The notes under the pieces are model-generated. The model did not search any database. It worked only from the letters and a program-made list of their open reading frames with translations, and was not told the DNA's origin. From Promerops cafer (lineage: Eukaryota; Chordata; Aves; Passeriformes; Nectariniidae), in NCBI GenBank assembly GCA_013398275.1, contig VZSE01004866.1, positions 860,550-924,549 of the forward strand: 64,000 nucleotides of DNA. Direction: 5' to 3'. Of the stretch, positions 25,086 to 36,798 are shown piece after piece; the first letter of the stretch is position 1; each line of letters starts with the position of its first letter. The position numbers and the translations under genes were made by a program.

Positions 25086-25091
25086 AATAAA
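25086..25091 (+). terminator. AATAAA signal after candidate exon A
   Basis: ctAATAAAgaaatgctg lies 25 bases after the stop of the candidate alternative exon. It matters only if that exon is used. Confidence 0.35.
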
Positions 25092-25580
25092 GAAATGCTG
25101 CCCTGATTTGTAACACATTTAGAATTAATCTCTGCTTGCCCTGCACTTGTTACTCAGAGAAAACAAAAATCTTCTGTCTGAGCAGAACCCCAGCATTTTT
25201 GGGTTAAAGAGTATAAGATCATGTTTTGATGACATAAGAATGTAAATGTAATTTTGAGGTGATTTGTGCTTCAGCCAGGTTGACTGCAGCAGCAGACTTT
25301 CCCGGAGAGCGTAAAAAGCTCGTTTTTGTGGATCATAATCATTCATATTTGTCAGCTACTGTACAGCTTTTAGACAGAAGATGTTATTTAATACATAAAA
25401 CTACACTCCTGCTCGCTCTACTGTTTTGTTATTTGCAATACTTTCCACTAGCTCCGGTATTGCTCAGTACTGCCGAGAAAATATTCCTGTTAATGATACT
25501 CTATTTTATCTGGTTTAGAGTATGAAACATGTTATAATCCCTGCTCTATATTAAATTCTGGTTTGCTACATTATTTGCAG

Positions 25581-25720
25581 AAGGTTCCTATGCTATGGAG
25601 ATCCCTTCTAGTTCTGGTGAGCTTTCTCCCTCCCTCTTGGGAGATGTCAGTAGCCGCCTCCGCTCCATGCGCAGCAGGGAGTTACAGGCCTGGGTTTCTG
25701 TTTGTTCTCTCTTCTCATAA
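25581..25720 (+). CDS. Candidate alternative SORCS2 last exon B (unproven)
   Basis: The acceptor ttatttgcag|AA has phase 1, as needed after the tail exon. The frame reads (E)GSYAMEIPSSSGELSPSLL, then GDVSSRLRSMRSRELQAW and VSVCSLFS, then TAA at 25718. The coding stretch 25600-25690 is richer in G+C and CpG than its AT-rich surroundings. A poly(A) signal sits at 26195, before the canonical last acceptor at 26264-26265, so the piece could serve as a self-contained last exon. No family match is recognised. Confidence 0.3.
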
Positions 25721-26194
25721 CTTTTGAATTTCCACAGTACAGTATTTCCAGACTCACCCATCCACTTTTTTTGTTTTCTATATATTTTATGTTGCCTACT
25801 TTATCGCAACCCCCACCTTGGGACTCCTCAACACCATTACCTTGCAGTGACTCCTTCTGGGAGAAGTGGCAACTTGAACAGCTACAGAGTTCCCTTATTG
25901 CTGATGCCGGTCAGTGTCCAGTCCCAGGTCAGTGGCATGTCGAATGGACGCCTCAGGTTCCATTCTCCTCCCTCACCTGCACCCCTCGAGACAACTACAC
26001 CTTTATAAGCCACAAAGAGAACCAACTTATGCTGTCACTGGGATAGAAACCCTAGGAATTCACCACAAATCCACCACCATGAGCAAAAGCTTTGTGCAAA
26101 AGTGTGCTGTAGGTACATGGAGCTGTTGCACCAACCTTCACCTGACCTGTTGTTTGATAAAGACACTCTCTTATGCAATTTACTTGTCTCTGCA

Positions 26195-26200
26195 ATAAAA
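26195..26200 (+). terminator. AATAAA signal upstream of the canonical last exon
   Basis: tgcAATAAAagggggattta is followed by a GT-rich stretch (attgtgaagt… gttggccttttgtttctgt). It could end a transcript using candidate exon B. Otherwise it is an unused intronic signal. Confidence 0.35.
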
Positions 26201-26265
26201 GGGGGATTTATTGTGAAGTACCTGAAATACACTAATGTTGGCCTTTTGTTTCTGTATTTTCCTAG

Positions 26266-26330
26266 GCAATCACTCAGGCGTGGTTTTGAGCATCAACTCC
26301 AGAGAGATGCACAGTTACCTGGTTAGCTGA
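26266..26330 (+). CDS. SORCS2: SORCS2 canonical last coding exon
   Basis: The acceptor tattttcctag|GC opens a 65-bp coding segment that gives (G)N, then HSGVVLSINSREMHSYLVS, and stop TGA at 26328-26330. The sequence is the C-terminal peptide characteristic of vertebrate SORCS2. The phase agrees with both donors of the preceding exon. Confidence 0.96.
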
Positions 26331-27860
26331 TATTTGCAGCTGAACACAAAAAACTCTTCTCTGTACCATTTTATTTTTCCCTGGTGATGTCCCAAAATTG
26401 CAAATATGGCTGTAAATGCTGATGGAGAGGAGGTTTCTTATCAGTCCTGTGGAAAAAAGCGTCCATCATCAGTTACCAAGGGCGAAGGATAACATGTCTT
26501 GTGTTCACTCTATGGCCTGGGAACTCATTATGATTGAAACTCAAACTATGGTAGCAAATTTGTAGCCCTAGGCACCTTCAATGCCACCTTGTTTCTTTTC
26601 TGAACATGCTCTATTTCTTTGTGTTTATCTTTAGAATGATTGACTGTAACTTTTTAATTATATTTGCAATTGAGGTATTCGGTGGAAGGCTGGTAATCTT
26701 CAGCCCAAAAAGGTGATTTTTACACAAGTGACTAGACCAGAACAGATGGTTGGTTGATCACAATGGCAATTTTTTTAGGAGGCCAAGTGTTTCTGTACTG
26801 GGAAAGGACTGAGCGAGAGACAAATGCACTCCTAGTTGAGACTCTTAACTTAAACATGTGTGAGACAATCTAACAAATTTAGGCTCAGGCCCTTCTGAGG
26901 ATTAAAGGAAGTAAAATGTTAATTAGGATATCTCGTAATATACAATAATGCTCTTATAAGTGTAGCAAGTCCTGACAACCTATCAGCACCAGTATCGCCC
27001 CCAATCCCACTACATGTGAAAGAAAAACACCAGCTTGATGCTATTTCCAGACCAGGTGCCTTCACTTGCGGACAGTCATTTAAGTTGCTCTTTTCTTTTC
27101 TCCTGAGCGATGATGGCAGCTGCCAGATGAGTTCTCCTGTTAAACCCTAGGCTGGTGGCCTGTCTCTTTTTAAATTTCCAGAGAGTGTAAATACCTCTTT
27201 TACGCAGCTTTCTTTGTATGGTTATTTTTTTAAAACTTCCTATACGGGCAGCTGTGCCGGGTGGGTCAGAGTTCTGCTTTGGGAGGGGCTGGGTAGCACT
27301 ACCATCTCCTTCCCATGGCAGCCCTGTTTGGGATTTCCCCTGGCTTTTGCCCTTGCTGGCAGGAGTGGGCCAACCCCAACCTGACCTTTTCCGCTTGGGT
27401 TGATTTGACAATCCAAAGGGTCACGGGGATGATGGGAAGGGATTTAGGGCTTCCTGTTTCCTTCCCATCACCACGGGTGTCTCTCAGTCCCTACCACCAC
27501 TGGCCCTTTTTTCTGCAGGGAGGGCAGGGGAAGGGCTTCTGGAGGAGCTTCCTGCAGAAAGGCTTGTGAGTCAGGTCCTCGTTTCCTAATCCCAGTTTTG
27601 TCAGTTGGGTCAGAGTTTCTTACTCTCAACCTCTGCATGCCTAGGGAATGGCAATGCAGTGAATCCACACTCCTCTTGTCTTTTCTCTGTGGTTTATTTT
27701 AGCCATGTAGGAAAACAAGTGTGGTGTGGTGTGGTGAGTTTAAATGTCTGGCATCCTGTGTGTCACAGCTGCCTGGGATTAGGATGCTTCTCTCAGAAAC
27801 CTATATAATCTCTTCACTTTTTGCCTTTGATAGAGAATAAATAACTCTGTACTCACTGAC
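26331..27860 (+). other. SORCS2: SORCS2 3' UTR (proximal form)
   Basis: Non-coding sequence continues from the stop to the AATAAA at 27836. It includes a G+C-richer segment (27060-27750) and a Pumilio-type element TGTAAATA at 27186-27193. The minus-strand frame 27076-27411, rich in Lys and Arg, has no recognisable domain and is not annotated as a gene. Confidence 0.6.
27836..27841 (+). terminator. SORCS2: Polyadenylation signal, proximal, for SORCS2
   Basis: gagAATAAAtaactctgtac is the first AATAAA after the SORCS2 stop codon, about 1.5 kb downstream. It is followed by moderately GT-rich sequence. Confidence 0.55.
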
Positions 27861-29262
27861 TGTCATACTGATGCCAGTGACAAGCTCACACACCACCTTT
27901 TTTCAGAAGGATACAGATAGCGCTTTGTCCAGAATATGCAAACAGAAAATAATGAATGCTAGTCAAATAGAAAAGAACTGTCTTAAATCAGTATATGCAT
28001 TGGAATCATTCTTCCATGTAGCTGTGACTATAGAGCATATTATCATCAAATGCAGCGGATTGGGATGTAGTAATTCAGTGTAGTACTGTAGGCTCTCACA
28101 AACCCCATAGGATGTACATGTAAAGCACAAGAAAATCTAGATTATAAACTTACTGTAAGGAACTAGGTGGAAAAGTTAGAGTGGAGATTCTGAAAAGCAC
28201 TTGCAAACTGCTCAGGAAAATAAGTACAAAAATTGTTCTAAAATTTCTGCCTATTTAGTTGTATAGTGCCATGTAACCTTATTAACAGAGAAGCAATGCC
28301 CTGGCTGACTGTTGTATGCCAGACTGTAGAAATCCAAGGTCTAAAATGTTTCTGAGTCTGGGTTTCTTGAAGAGAAGTGCATATACAAAACATGCTGTGA
28401 ATTGGAAACTCTTGGGATCATTGCACCAGGGGCTTTCTCTCCTCACCAGCTCTTCTTGCTTTTTCTAGTGGAAATGAGCTGGAGCGGAGAATAAAATAAC
28501 ATTGCAAACATCTTACTTGTTCCTGTGAAATAAATCTGAAATAGGTTGTTTGTATAGGGCTGGTGAGTGGCAAACCAGCTTCATGGACAAGGAATGGGAT
28601 GGAAGCTCCAGCTTGGGGTTGTTCTCACATGGTTAGTCTGATTGGCAAAGGACTCTGTTGGAACTAGGTCACACATCTAATTTATGCTTTAACAGCAACT
28701 TTTATACATTTAATTCAGGGTGATTTGTGTCTCTGATCACAGGAGTCTTTTGGAACACAGTAGAATATTTAACTGCTTAGTACTCTAATTAACTCTTAGC
28801 ACAATGTAGTGCCTGTAATAACTTTTTCCGATGCTTATTAATTTGATTCATGCAGCATTCCTGTGAGGTTGGTTTGTCATGTCTTAAAAACGCTGTTTTC
28901 TAAAGACATGTTGGTATTGCCATAACTGTATTAATAAAACCCAGCAGATAATAAAGGAAGTCTTTGATTTCCTCACAAGAATAACTTTAAAATGAATTAT
29001 TTTAAAGCTGAGAAAGTACTATTACCATTTTCTCATTCATGGTGTCTTGGTTTATCTGTAAATGAAAAGACTCACTAGTGCTAGTTCTCAAATCTCTTGA
29101 ATTGCATTCATGATATCTTTTTATCCTTTATATGTATCTAAAATCTTGATACATGAGTATTCAGAAACACAGAGTTGCTTCTATGCACAAGTGCTAGTCA
29201 CACATGTGTGCATGCACACATTCAGTATTTGTATATATTTTAGTTAAGTTTTTTAGTGGAGA

Positions 29263-29445
29263 AGGGTGATGCAGTGGCTAAGAAACATAAGATGACTGTC
29301 AGATATCTGGATTTTGTACCCAGACTTTGAGCAAGTTACTTCCCTTGTATGCACTCCAGTTTCCCCACCTATAAAATGGGGCCAATAGTACTTACCTGCC
29401 TCACAGGGGTATTGTGAGGCTAAATTAATTACTGTTTTTTCAGGA
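29263..29445 (+). repeat. MIR-like SINE relic
   Basis: The segment runs from a tRNA-like head (gtgatgcagtggctaag) through gagcaagttacttccc, ccagtttccccacctataaa, atggggccaatagtacttac and ctcacaggggtattgtgagg. This is the order and wording of the MIR core. The antisense frame at 29253-29474 is a product of the repeat. Confidence 0.8.
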
Positions 29446-32400
29446 TCATCAGAGCAAAAGAATTTTGTGAGCATAAATTATTAATGGTTTAACTTTCTTT
29501 GTTTCACTTGTAATTATCACTGTTCTTAAAAGTTCTCTACCAAAACCAGCTGCAATTATGTATAAATGTAAGAAATGCATAATTCAAAAAAGGTGCATCA
29601 CTGGTAAAAAAGAAAAAAAGAAGGTAATTTTATTTAAACACTGCTGTTGAAACATACTGTTATGTGGTAGCACTGCAACATTGGCTGTGATTTTGCTGTT
29701 ACACACTAGTATTGTCACCTCACTTCTCTGCATTGTTATTTGATTGAAAACCTTATAAAAATGGGTACAGTGATATTTATCAGCACTGATATTGAACTAT
29801 ACTGAATAAAAAAAAAAAAAAAAGGCCTCATTGGCCTCTTCTGCCCTCCTTAAAATCTGATGTATTTGCAATTTCAAAAACACTCTGTACTTTTCAGAGT
29901 GCTCCAAGCAGTATGATCTGAAGCATTCTAACAGAGCCATCAAGATTTACAGCTGTTATCTTTGCTTTCTCTTTTGACGCTGAATGTTTTATATGGCTTT
30001 GGAACAGCCTGTTCGTATAGAGTACTCAGAAATGCTCAGAGGACATTTAGGGAAAATGCACACAATGTTAATTAATTTTTCAATAATATAAGCAATATAA
30101 ACCAGTGTATATTTTTATACTCTGTTGAAGTGGGTGGTGGAAATGGCTGTGAAGAAATAGAAGGCCTGAGGCGAGATGTTGTTGTTATCCACAATTCATG
30201 TCAAATTTCTTGGAACTCTTTTATGATATTCTCATTGAATTATATCTTTCTTGATGAGTTTTCTTCTTTCAATGACCAGTGTAATGAGGAGTAAGCTGTT
30301 TATTAATATAAAGTAGATTATTTGTTAACTTACTGCCCTGTAGACCAAGACAAATCAGTGCTTTGCCATTAGTGGTTCCTGGTGCAAAGCAGGTTTCATC
30401 TGACATGATTATCATGCTTAGCTGTGTTTTCAGTCCAATGAGTCCTTCTCTTAGTGGGAAGACTCTACTACTGTATGCTGTATCTTTAATAGAGCTCAAT
30501 AGAATGGAACTGCAGTCATTTCCATCCTCCTTACACAAATACATGCTCAAAGAAATGTGTGGGAAAAAGAAAATCTTCATAAGAAATTAAATACGTGCAT
30601 TTATTGTAGTAGCTTTTTGGTGATGAACCAGAGGTTCTTATAAGTTTTGAATTTCTAGTGTTATTTCAAGTCAATGTTTCTAAGTAGATAGAATCAATGA
30701 CAATTTCAGTCATAGATTTTTCCTATGTTTCCTATTAAAAAAGTTTTTTAATTTTTCATTCATGAGACTTCAGGGGAAAAGAGAGACTAAACATTTTATT
30801 TCATTGCATAGTCCCTGCCAGTTGGAGTTATTATAGTTGTTTTATTGTATATTGATTGATACCACTGTATTGTTTCCATATTCATTTTTATTTCAGCATT
30901 TTAGATGAAAGTAAGTGCCCATTTCTCTCAAAATATTGGATTTCCACCAGGACGAAATTTATAAGCATTTACCTTTATAAATCTTGATTTTTGAGATGCA
31001 AAATTTTTGTTTTGTCTTTTAAGTCCATCCAAAAAGCTGCATCCTGGCTCATTTTCTCTGTTTTAGTCCCAGTTGCACATTGCTTCTACAACTTTCTTCA
31101 AGAAACTGGCACATAGCCAGTACTAGTCTGAGAAAACCTAAAACTTTCATTAGAATGGCATTTAATTGACCATAAGTAAGGTCTGCCCAAATAATTTTCT
31201 TAATGTTAAGTTTGTATTTTCATGTTCTGTATTTCCTTTCAGTATCTTAGCATTTGCCCTCCAAGTGCCATTTAAATGCGTTTTTATTCCTGTAATGTTT
31301 TTGACTTATTTTTAGACTATAATCATCAAAGTGACAAATAATTCAGACCCCTGGTTAGCTTTTGCAATTAATAGCCTAACCCTGCAGTCTTTGGGAAATG
31401 TCAAGCTGTGCCCTCTCAAATTTTTATCTTCTGTCCCAAGCCAGCCCTTCTACCCAGCTGATCGCCTCAGCAGCATTGCCTCCAGTTGTCTGTGCACGCT
31501 CAGACTGCAGGGGGTGCAGAAGGGTTGCTCCATGTCGAGACAGCCTAGAACAGCCCACTTCCCAAACCTGGATGGGAATGTCATGCAGGCAAAGTTCTTA
31601 TTTGTTCCTTCTTTTCAAGTGTGTTGCATAAGCAGAGAGGGTGCATATTATTGGGGAAAGAAGAACCTGTAATGGTACTTCGGGCTGCTCTGGAGGCTAA
31701 AGAATGCATCCTCTTGGAATATTTTTCCATTGAAATTGATACGTGCAGCAAGTTAATTTCATGATTTTTAATATGAGATCTCATTTCTGTAAGTCTTCAG
31801 TCCCAGCTTTTTTCCTCCTGGAAATGGAGTAGCAAATTACTTAAACAATGAATTGTGTAGCCATGTATGACTTCCATTCTTTTAATCCCTTTTTTTTTCC
31901 TTATGTGAAGCTTGTCAGCATTACTGTTTCCAGCTAGTCTATATGCTGGTAGCTGAGATGATCTTCTGTAAGACAGTATCTAACATAAGAAATACTGGAA
32001 GGCTTAGAAATATGTACTCTGAAATACAATGACATAGCTGTGTGAAAAAATCCTTATCAAAGAGCTTTCATGGTTTGCATTAAATACTTCTTAGTAGTAT
32101 CTCTAAAAATACATACTCTTAATTGCAAACTCTGTCTCTCTCTCCTTCCAGATTGATTTTCTTTCAGAAGCAACATTTACTAGCCTTGAAGGAAGTGCAT
32201 TCCTTCCCATACACAAGTAATTTTGCTTAATATTTTTTCCTTGCAACACTTGTATTTCACACAAACTTCATCTGTCTTGATCAGCCTTGATTTCTGAGTT
32301 TCTGTAGAATTTGCATCTTTACACTGATTACTTGCAATATAATGGACATAAAGCTCCGTTGAGCAGCAATAATACAAGCAGCAGTACCTGGCACTGCTTA

Positions 32401-35400
32401 AATAATATGCCCTTTTTGCATGTATTTTTAATGGTATAATGAGTATATTAATCACCAGGAAGGCCAGGCATTCCGAATAACTTTCTTAGCATGTCTTATA
32501 TTTCTATGTTATTTGTTGCTAATTTTAGCCAGCTTTTGATACTTATATTTAGTTCTTACTGACAGTGTCTGCTCTTGCAGATCAAAGCAAATGAATTGGC
32601 TTATTCGCTTTTTAGAAAAAGTATTAATTCACACTGCTTATTGATTAAAAGAGTTTTAAAGGGAAATCTTTCTGAAATGGTGAAAGATACTTTTAATGAG
32701 GACAGCTCATACAGGACAACAGCAGGCTTATATCCATGTGGCTTTTGAGATATTCTTGTTATGGATTTTGAATAGAAAGGACTGTGCAGGAGAAGCGTAA
32801 CCCCAAACATCAGTAACATGCACATAGGCTGTTTGCAAATGGTGAAACTAGTCCAAGGGAGAATATTGTAATACACCACCTCTATGCTTCAGGTTCACAT
32901 TAGGACCTTTAAATGGTTAAAATCACAGAACATCTTCACAAACAAGATGCCCAGGGAATTGCCAAACTCTCAGGCTCCATTTACTTGTGAATACACTCCT
33001 CTCTTTGGGGTTAATCTTTTGAGATGCTGCGGTAGCAGAGTAACTGTTCATAAAGTCACCTGCATTGTTTAATGCTTCCAAATCTTTGCCAAGAATTTTG
33101 TGAAACTATAGAAAAAAAAGTGCCCGAATTTCCACTCTTTTCTGTTTCTCCTCCTTTCCCCCCTACCCCTCTTTTGTAGTCCTTTTGTTCTCTTTCATTA
33201 TTGCTGCTGTTTGTGGCTCTGCCTTGCCTGGCTTCTCCAGATGACTGTTCTCTACAGTCCACTTTTTCTTCCTTGCTTTTTGTTCTGCTTTATGTTACTG
33301 TCTGTGTTTCCATGTGGATATGCACCCTACTGTGTCCTGACTGATAGCAAGAAGAATCACAACCTCTTCCCCATTCCTGCCTCTCCTCTAAGCTCTGCTT
33401 TATTATCTGAGTCGATGAGGTTCCCTGTGCTTTGTGTCACTGCAGTCCCTCCTTCCTGTTTCGTTCCCATTTTAGTATCTTTTAATCCTTTCAGTTTTAA
33501 TTTTGGGTCTCATTTTCTCTAAATCTTTCTGGAACTCTTATCTTTTACTTTTCAAGATCTTCTCTCAGAGGTTCATCCCAGAGAGCACATGCTTCTAGTT
33601 TGAGATGTGGATGAGTATTATACTCCCTGAAAGAATAAAAACCAGCATTTCCTCTCTCACCAGTGTATATATTGATTTTGCCATTGGTCTGTAGTGAAAT
33701 TACATATATAATTGGCAAAGATGGTTATCTGTTATCTCCCAAATATCTTCTTCTGCCTGGTTTTGGGTTACAGGCTGAGACATGGTGTTCCCATGAGTTT
33801 CCTGGAGCACAGCAAGGACCAGCTTGCTTTGCCATCCTCACAGTCTGGTAGGTACAGAATTGCAGCAAGGTTAGGTAGAGACACCTTGCCAGACCGCTGG
33901 GCTGCATTTGTATTTCAGTATGGGAAATGCTGATACCCAAGCTGAGACACAGCCTTTTAGAGAAATTGTTACAACCCAAAGCTGAAGAATAGGTGAAGTA
34001 AAGAGAATTCTTTGTTAATAGAGGGTTGGGAGCAATTTGACTTGACAGGTTTATGGAATGGGTCTGTATGAAACCTCTCCTAGAGGCCGGGGAAAATGGC
34101 TTGGATTCAAGTTCCATAAAATACAAATTTAAGCAAAGTCACAAGATATATTTGGCAGAATCATCATGCTGGAGGAGCTTGGAGAATTTTATGGGAGTAA
34201 GATCATTGAAAAGCTCAGCAGTATCTTGGAAGGGTACAGCCTGTCTTAGGGAGTGTAAGTAAGAGAGATGTGGGAGGGAGGGGAGCACAGGACTAAACAG
34301 GACAAGGAAAAGCAGGAGAAAGTCAGTGTTACCTGTGTGTATGGTTTTACCACATGCTGTTGATTTTGTTTTGCTTAAGTCTTGAAGCTTACTTTAATTT
34401 GTAATGGCAACTATTTTATTTTGTTGGTTGCATGTAGAGACTTTAAACCATGAGACTAAATTGATGCAGCACAAGGAACATGCAAAATTATCACCGTCTC
34501 TGTCTATAATTTAAGACAGATCTGACTTGCAGCAACATCCCACCTGAGATGCATGGAAAACATGTTGCTTTCAGAGCCAAGATGCCTGTATGTGTGTTCC
34601 AGATGATTGTGGGTCATTTGCTAATGTTCCTCCCTGGCACAGCACTGAGCTAGGAGACAAGGGAAAGGAATTATTTTATAGAGTCTGTGTCTTGCATTTG
34701 TACTGTTTAAATGTAATTTGCTAGAATGCCTCTATGAGCTGTAATTTTATAATGTTTAAAGAAGATGAATGGAGCTGGTGTAGTATTCCTGAGGGTAAAC
34801 ACCAGTGACTGGAGTTTACTGAACATGTGACTAGAAATTTTAATTTTAGGAACAGAGAATTCCTCCATTTCATATACACACCAGGCCTTTGAGTACAGAT
34901 CCTTTTTTTCATTTGTCACTGACAGGCTGTGATTTATTTCCTCATGGGTGTAAAGTCATGGGTTGCGCTTGCTGCAGCGCAGAAAGCTCTGGAGGGAAAA
35001 CATAATCAAATGGAGAAGTATTCTTGAATTCTCCTCTCTTGATCCCAGTCTTCTCTGAGCTGCTTTTCTCTTATTGTCATTCTGTCAATAAACTGAGTTG
35101 ATGTGAAAAGGTGATTAACTAATTTTCATCCTCTTCCGTGTGGCTGAGGAAAAATACATACATGAAGTTTGCGGAGGAATAGCAGATTGAAAGAAGGTGG
35201 GGAACTTGATCATCTGGCAGAGTGCTTTGGGAAGCTTCCACTTTTTATGTTTTACTTACCACTTATTTTTACAAATATGTACAGTGCCTGTGATTCACCT
35301 TTCCATTAAATTTTGATAGGTTTCTTTGCAGAAGGTGGTTTTAAAGAATACCACCCTAGTGCATTGCAAGTGTGGGTTTAGGAGGCATCAGGTATTGCCC

Positions 35401-36428
35401 TTCCTCATCTAAATGAAATTAACTTGGTGTTATTGCTCTGTATATATGAAGCAGCACTAGAAATATTGCTTCATCCTGGATTGGAGGAATATTTGGAGAG
35501 ATGAGAGTTGGAATGGGAGAATTTTCCTTTTTAAGAGCAAAGGATGGAAGCTGGCTTATTTACAGTGCATCTGTGGCTGTTCCAGCACTGGTGGGTGCAA
35601 AATCTCTTAATCCAGGTACAGACAGATAAATAGAGATTTTTCTGGCACTACCCATGGAAACAAAAGGAGAAAAAAATGGTAATTAAACCAAGCCTAAATA
35701 TTTTGTGTCTAATTAGAGCTGCAGCTCTTGGTAAGTATATGAAAGCCTATAAAATAAAAACTAGACATATGTCTTGTGAAGATTCACAAAGCATGTCTTG
35801 CTACCCTGTTTTTAATGTGGAACATCATTTATTTGGCATTGCAGGGCCAAATTCTATTCTTATTTATGGCCATGCAGTTCCACAGACATTATCAGTTCAG
35901 CTTTGTGTTACAGAAGAATTTCATCCACGGTGAATTTGGAAAGCAACTGCAGGTTAAAATCAGTCTTCTCAATGCACCTGTGCTTACACAGGTTACTGAC
36001 TGATTTTCACTGTAATTTTTATTCCCTTTGCTAGCGTGGGAGTTCTTTGGATAGATGTAAGCTAATTACAACCAAGGTAGAACTGAATTTTTTAGCTGCT
36101 TATGACTGCTTGGTCAGCAAATGCTTAAAAGTGTATCCAACTGGATTTTTGACCAAGGGGTTATTCTACTCCATGTAAAGGTTCTTAGCAGTCATCAGTA
36201 TGCTATAACTCCTAATTTTAACAAACACAACTACACAGTCCTCTCCTTCTGCCTTTGCACATTGTAGTATTTGTGAAAACAGAACATGCCTTCTCCTAAT
36301 TTTGTTTCAGGTGACCTTGACTTTAAGCAGGTTTCTTTGTATAAAGTAACAGGGCTCAAGTGAAGAATGAAATAAATCCATAACTGGTGCATTGTCATAA
36401 ATGGGGAAAAGTGTTATTTGTATATTTT

Positions 36429-36436
36429 TGTAAATA
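36429..36436 (+). promoter_or_regulatory. Pumilio-type element TGTAAATA
   Basis: It is an exact UGUAAAUA octamer about 360 bases before the distal poly(A) signal. It is meaningful only if the distal SORCS2 3' UTR is transcribed. Confidence 0.3.
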
Positions 36437-36792
36437 TGTAACATTTAATGGCAGTTTTGTAGTGACGTGCTGTTTTTGAGAAAAAGAAACGAATATATGT
36501 TTGAATATGCTTGGCGTAACACTTAACTGTGATTCAATTGCACAAGTAATAGCTTAATCAAAAAGTCTTGTGCAATATGTAGTGCACACACATAACCAAG
36601 TATCTGTTAGCGATCCACAAGCAAGTTTTTGGCAACTTTTAACAATGGTGATGAACTGTGCAGTACAGATTATCACAGTCTCTTTCAGCTTCCAAAAATG
36701 TAGCAGGCAAACTACTGTATACGTACCTGTGTACTCCACTGCATCCAAAGGTATGCATTTGTCCTGAGAACCTGCACTCCAGGTTTTTCTTT

Positions 36793-36798
36793 AATAAA
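36793..36798 (+). terminator. Polyadenylation signal, possible distal end of SORCS2
   Basis: ctttAATAAAatttggttc has upstream TGTA motifs (ctgtatacgtacctgtgtac) and a T/GT-rich downstream element (attgctttgtttttcttttg). This is the full layout of an active vertebrate poly(A) site on the plus strand. Confidence 0.5.

Larger units (their letters stand above)
23709..26265 (+). other. SORCS2: SORCS2 last intron, with two candidate alternative last exons
   Basis: This interval separates the tail exon from the canonical last exon. It contains two open segments with phase-1 acceptors, a stop codon and an AATAAA signal (24834-25091 and 25581-26200). The rest (23709-24833) shows nothing recognisable. 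Confidence 0.7.
1..27860 (+). other. SORCS2: SORCS2 gene, 3' portion (5' part lies outside the window)
   Basis: Eight coding segments on the plus strand join in phase to give about 290 residues ending in HSGVVLSINSREMHSYLVS, which I recognise as the C-terminus of SORCS2 rather than SORCS1 or SORCS3. SORCS2 is a type I receptor of the VPS10/sortilin family, which binds pro-neurotrophins with p75NTR and sorts cargo in neurons. The VPS10 propeller and first PKD exons are not in the first 2.7 kb, so they lie upstream of the window. The convergent neighbour AFAP1 is the same as at human 4p16.1. The 3' limit is set at the first good poly(A) signal after the stop codon (27836); a distal end near 36.8 kb is possible. 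Confidence 0.93.

Noticed and set aside
27076..27411. A Lys/Arg-rich 111-codon minus-strand frame within the SORCS2 3' UTR
   Set aside because: No recognisable domain or promoter was seen. The frame is open because of local composition, and opposing frames are equally long.
29780..29830. gaataaaaaaaaaaaa as a processed retrocopy tail or transcript end
   Set aside because: The A-run begins directly within AATAAA without the usual 10-30 base spacing. No retrocopy body is recognisable upstream and no target duplication is apparent.
33130..33550. A pyrimidine-rich plus-strand frame (103 codons, hydrophobic)
   Set aside because: The frame follows from a T/C-rich stretch. No splice or start context was seen, and it is intergenic.
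35840..35900. Weak resemblance of gggccaaattctattcttat to an old amniote repeat
   Set aside because: Similarity covers only a few tens of bases and rests on memory. It is too little to annotate.
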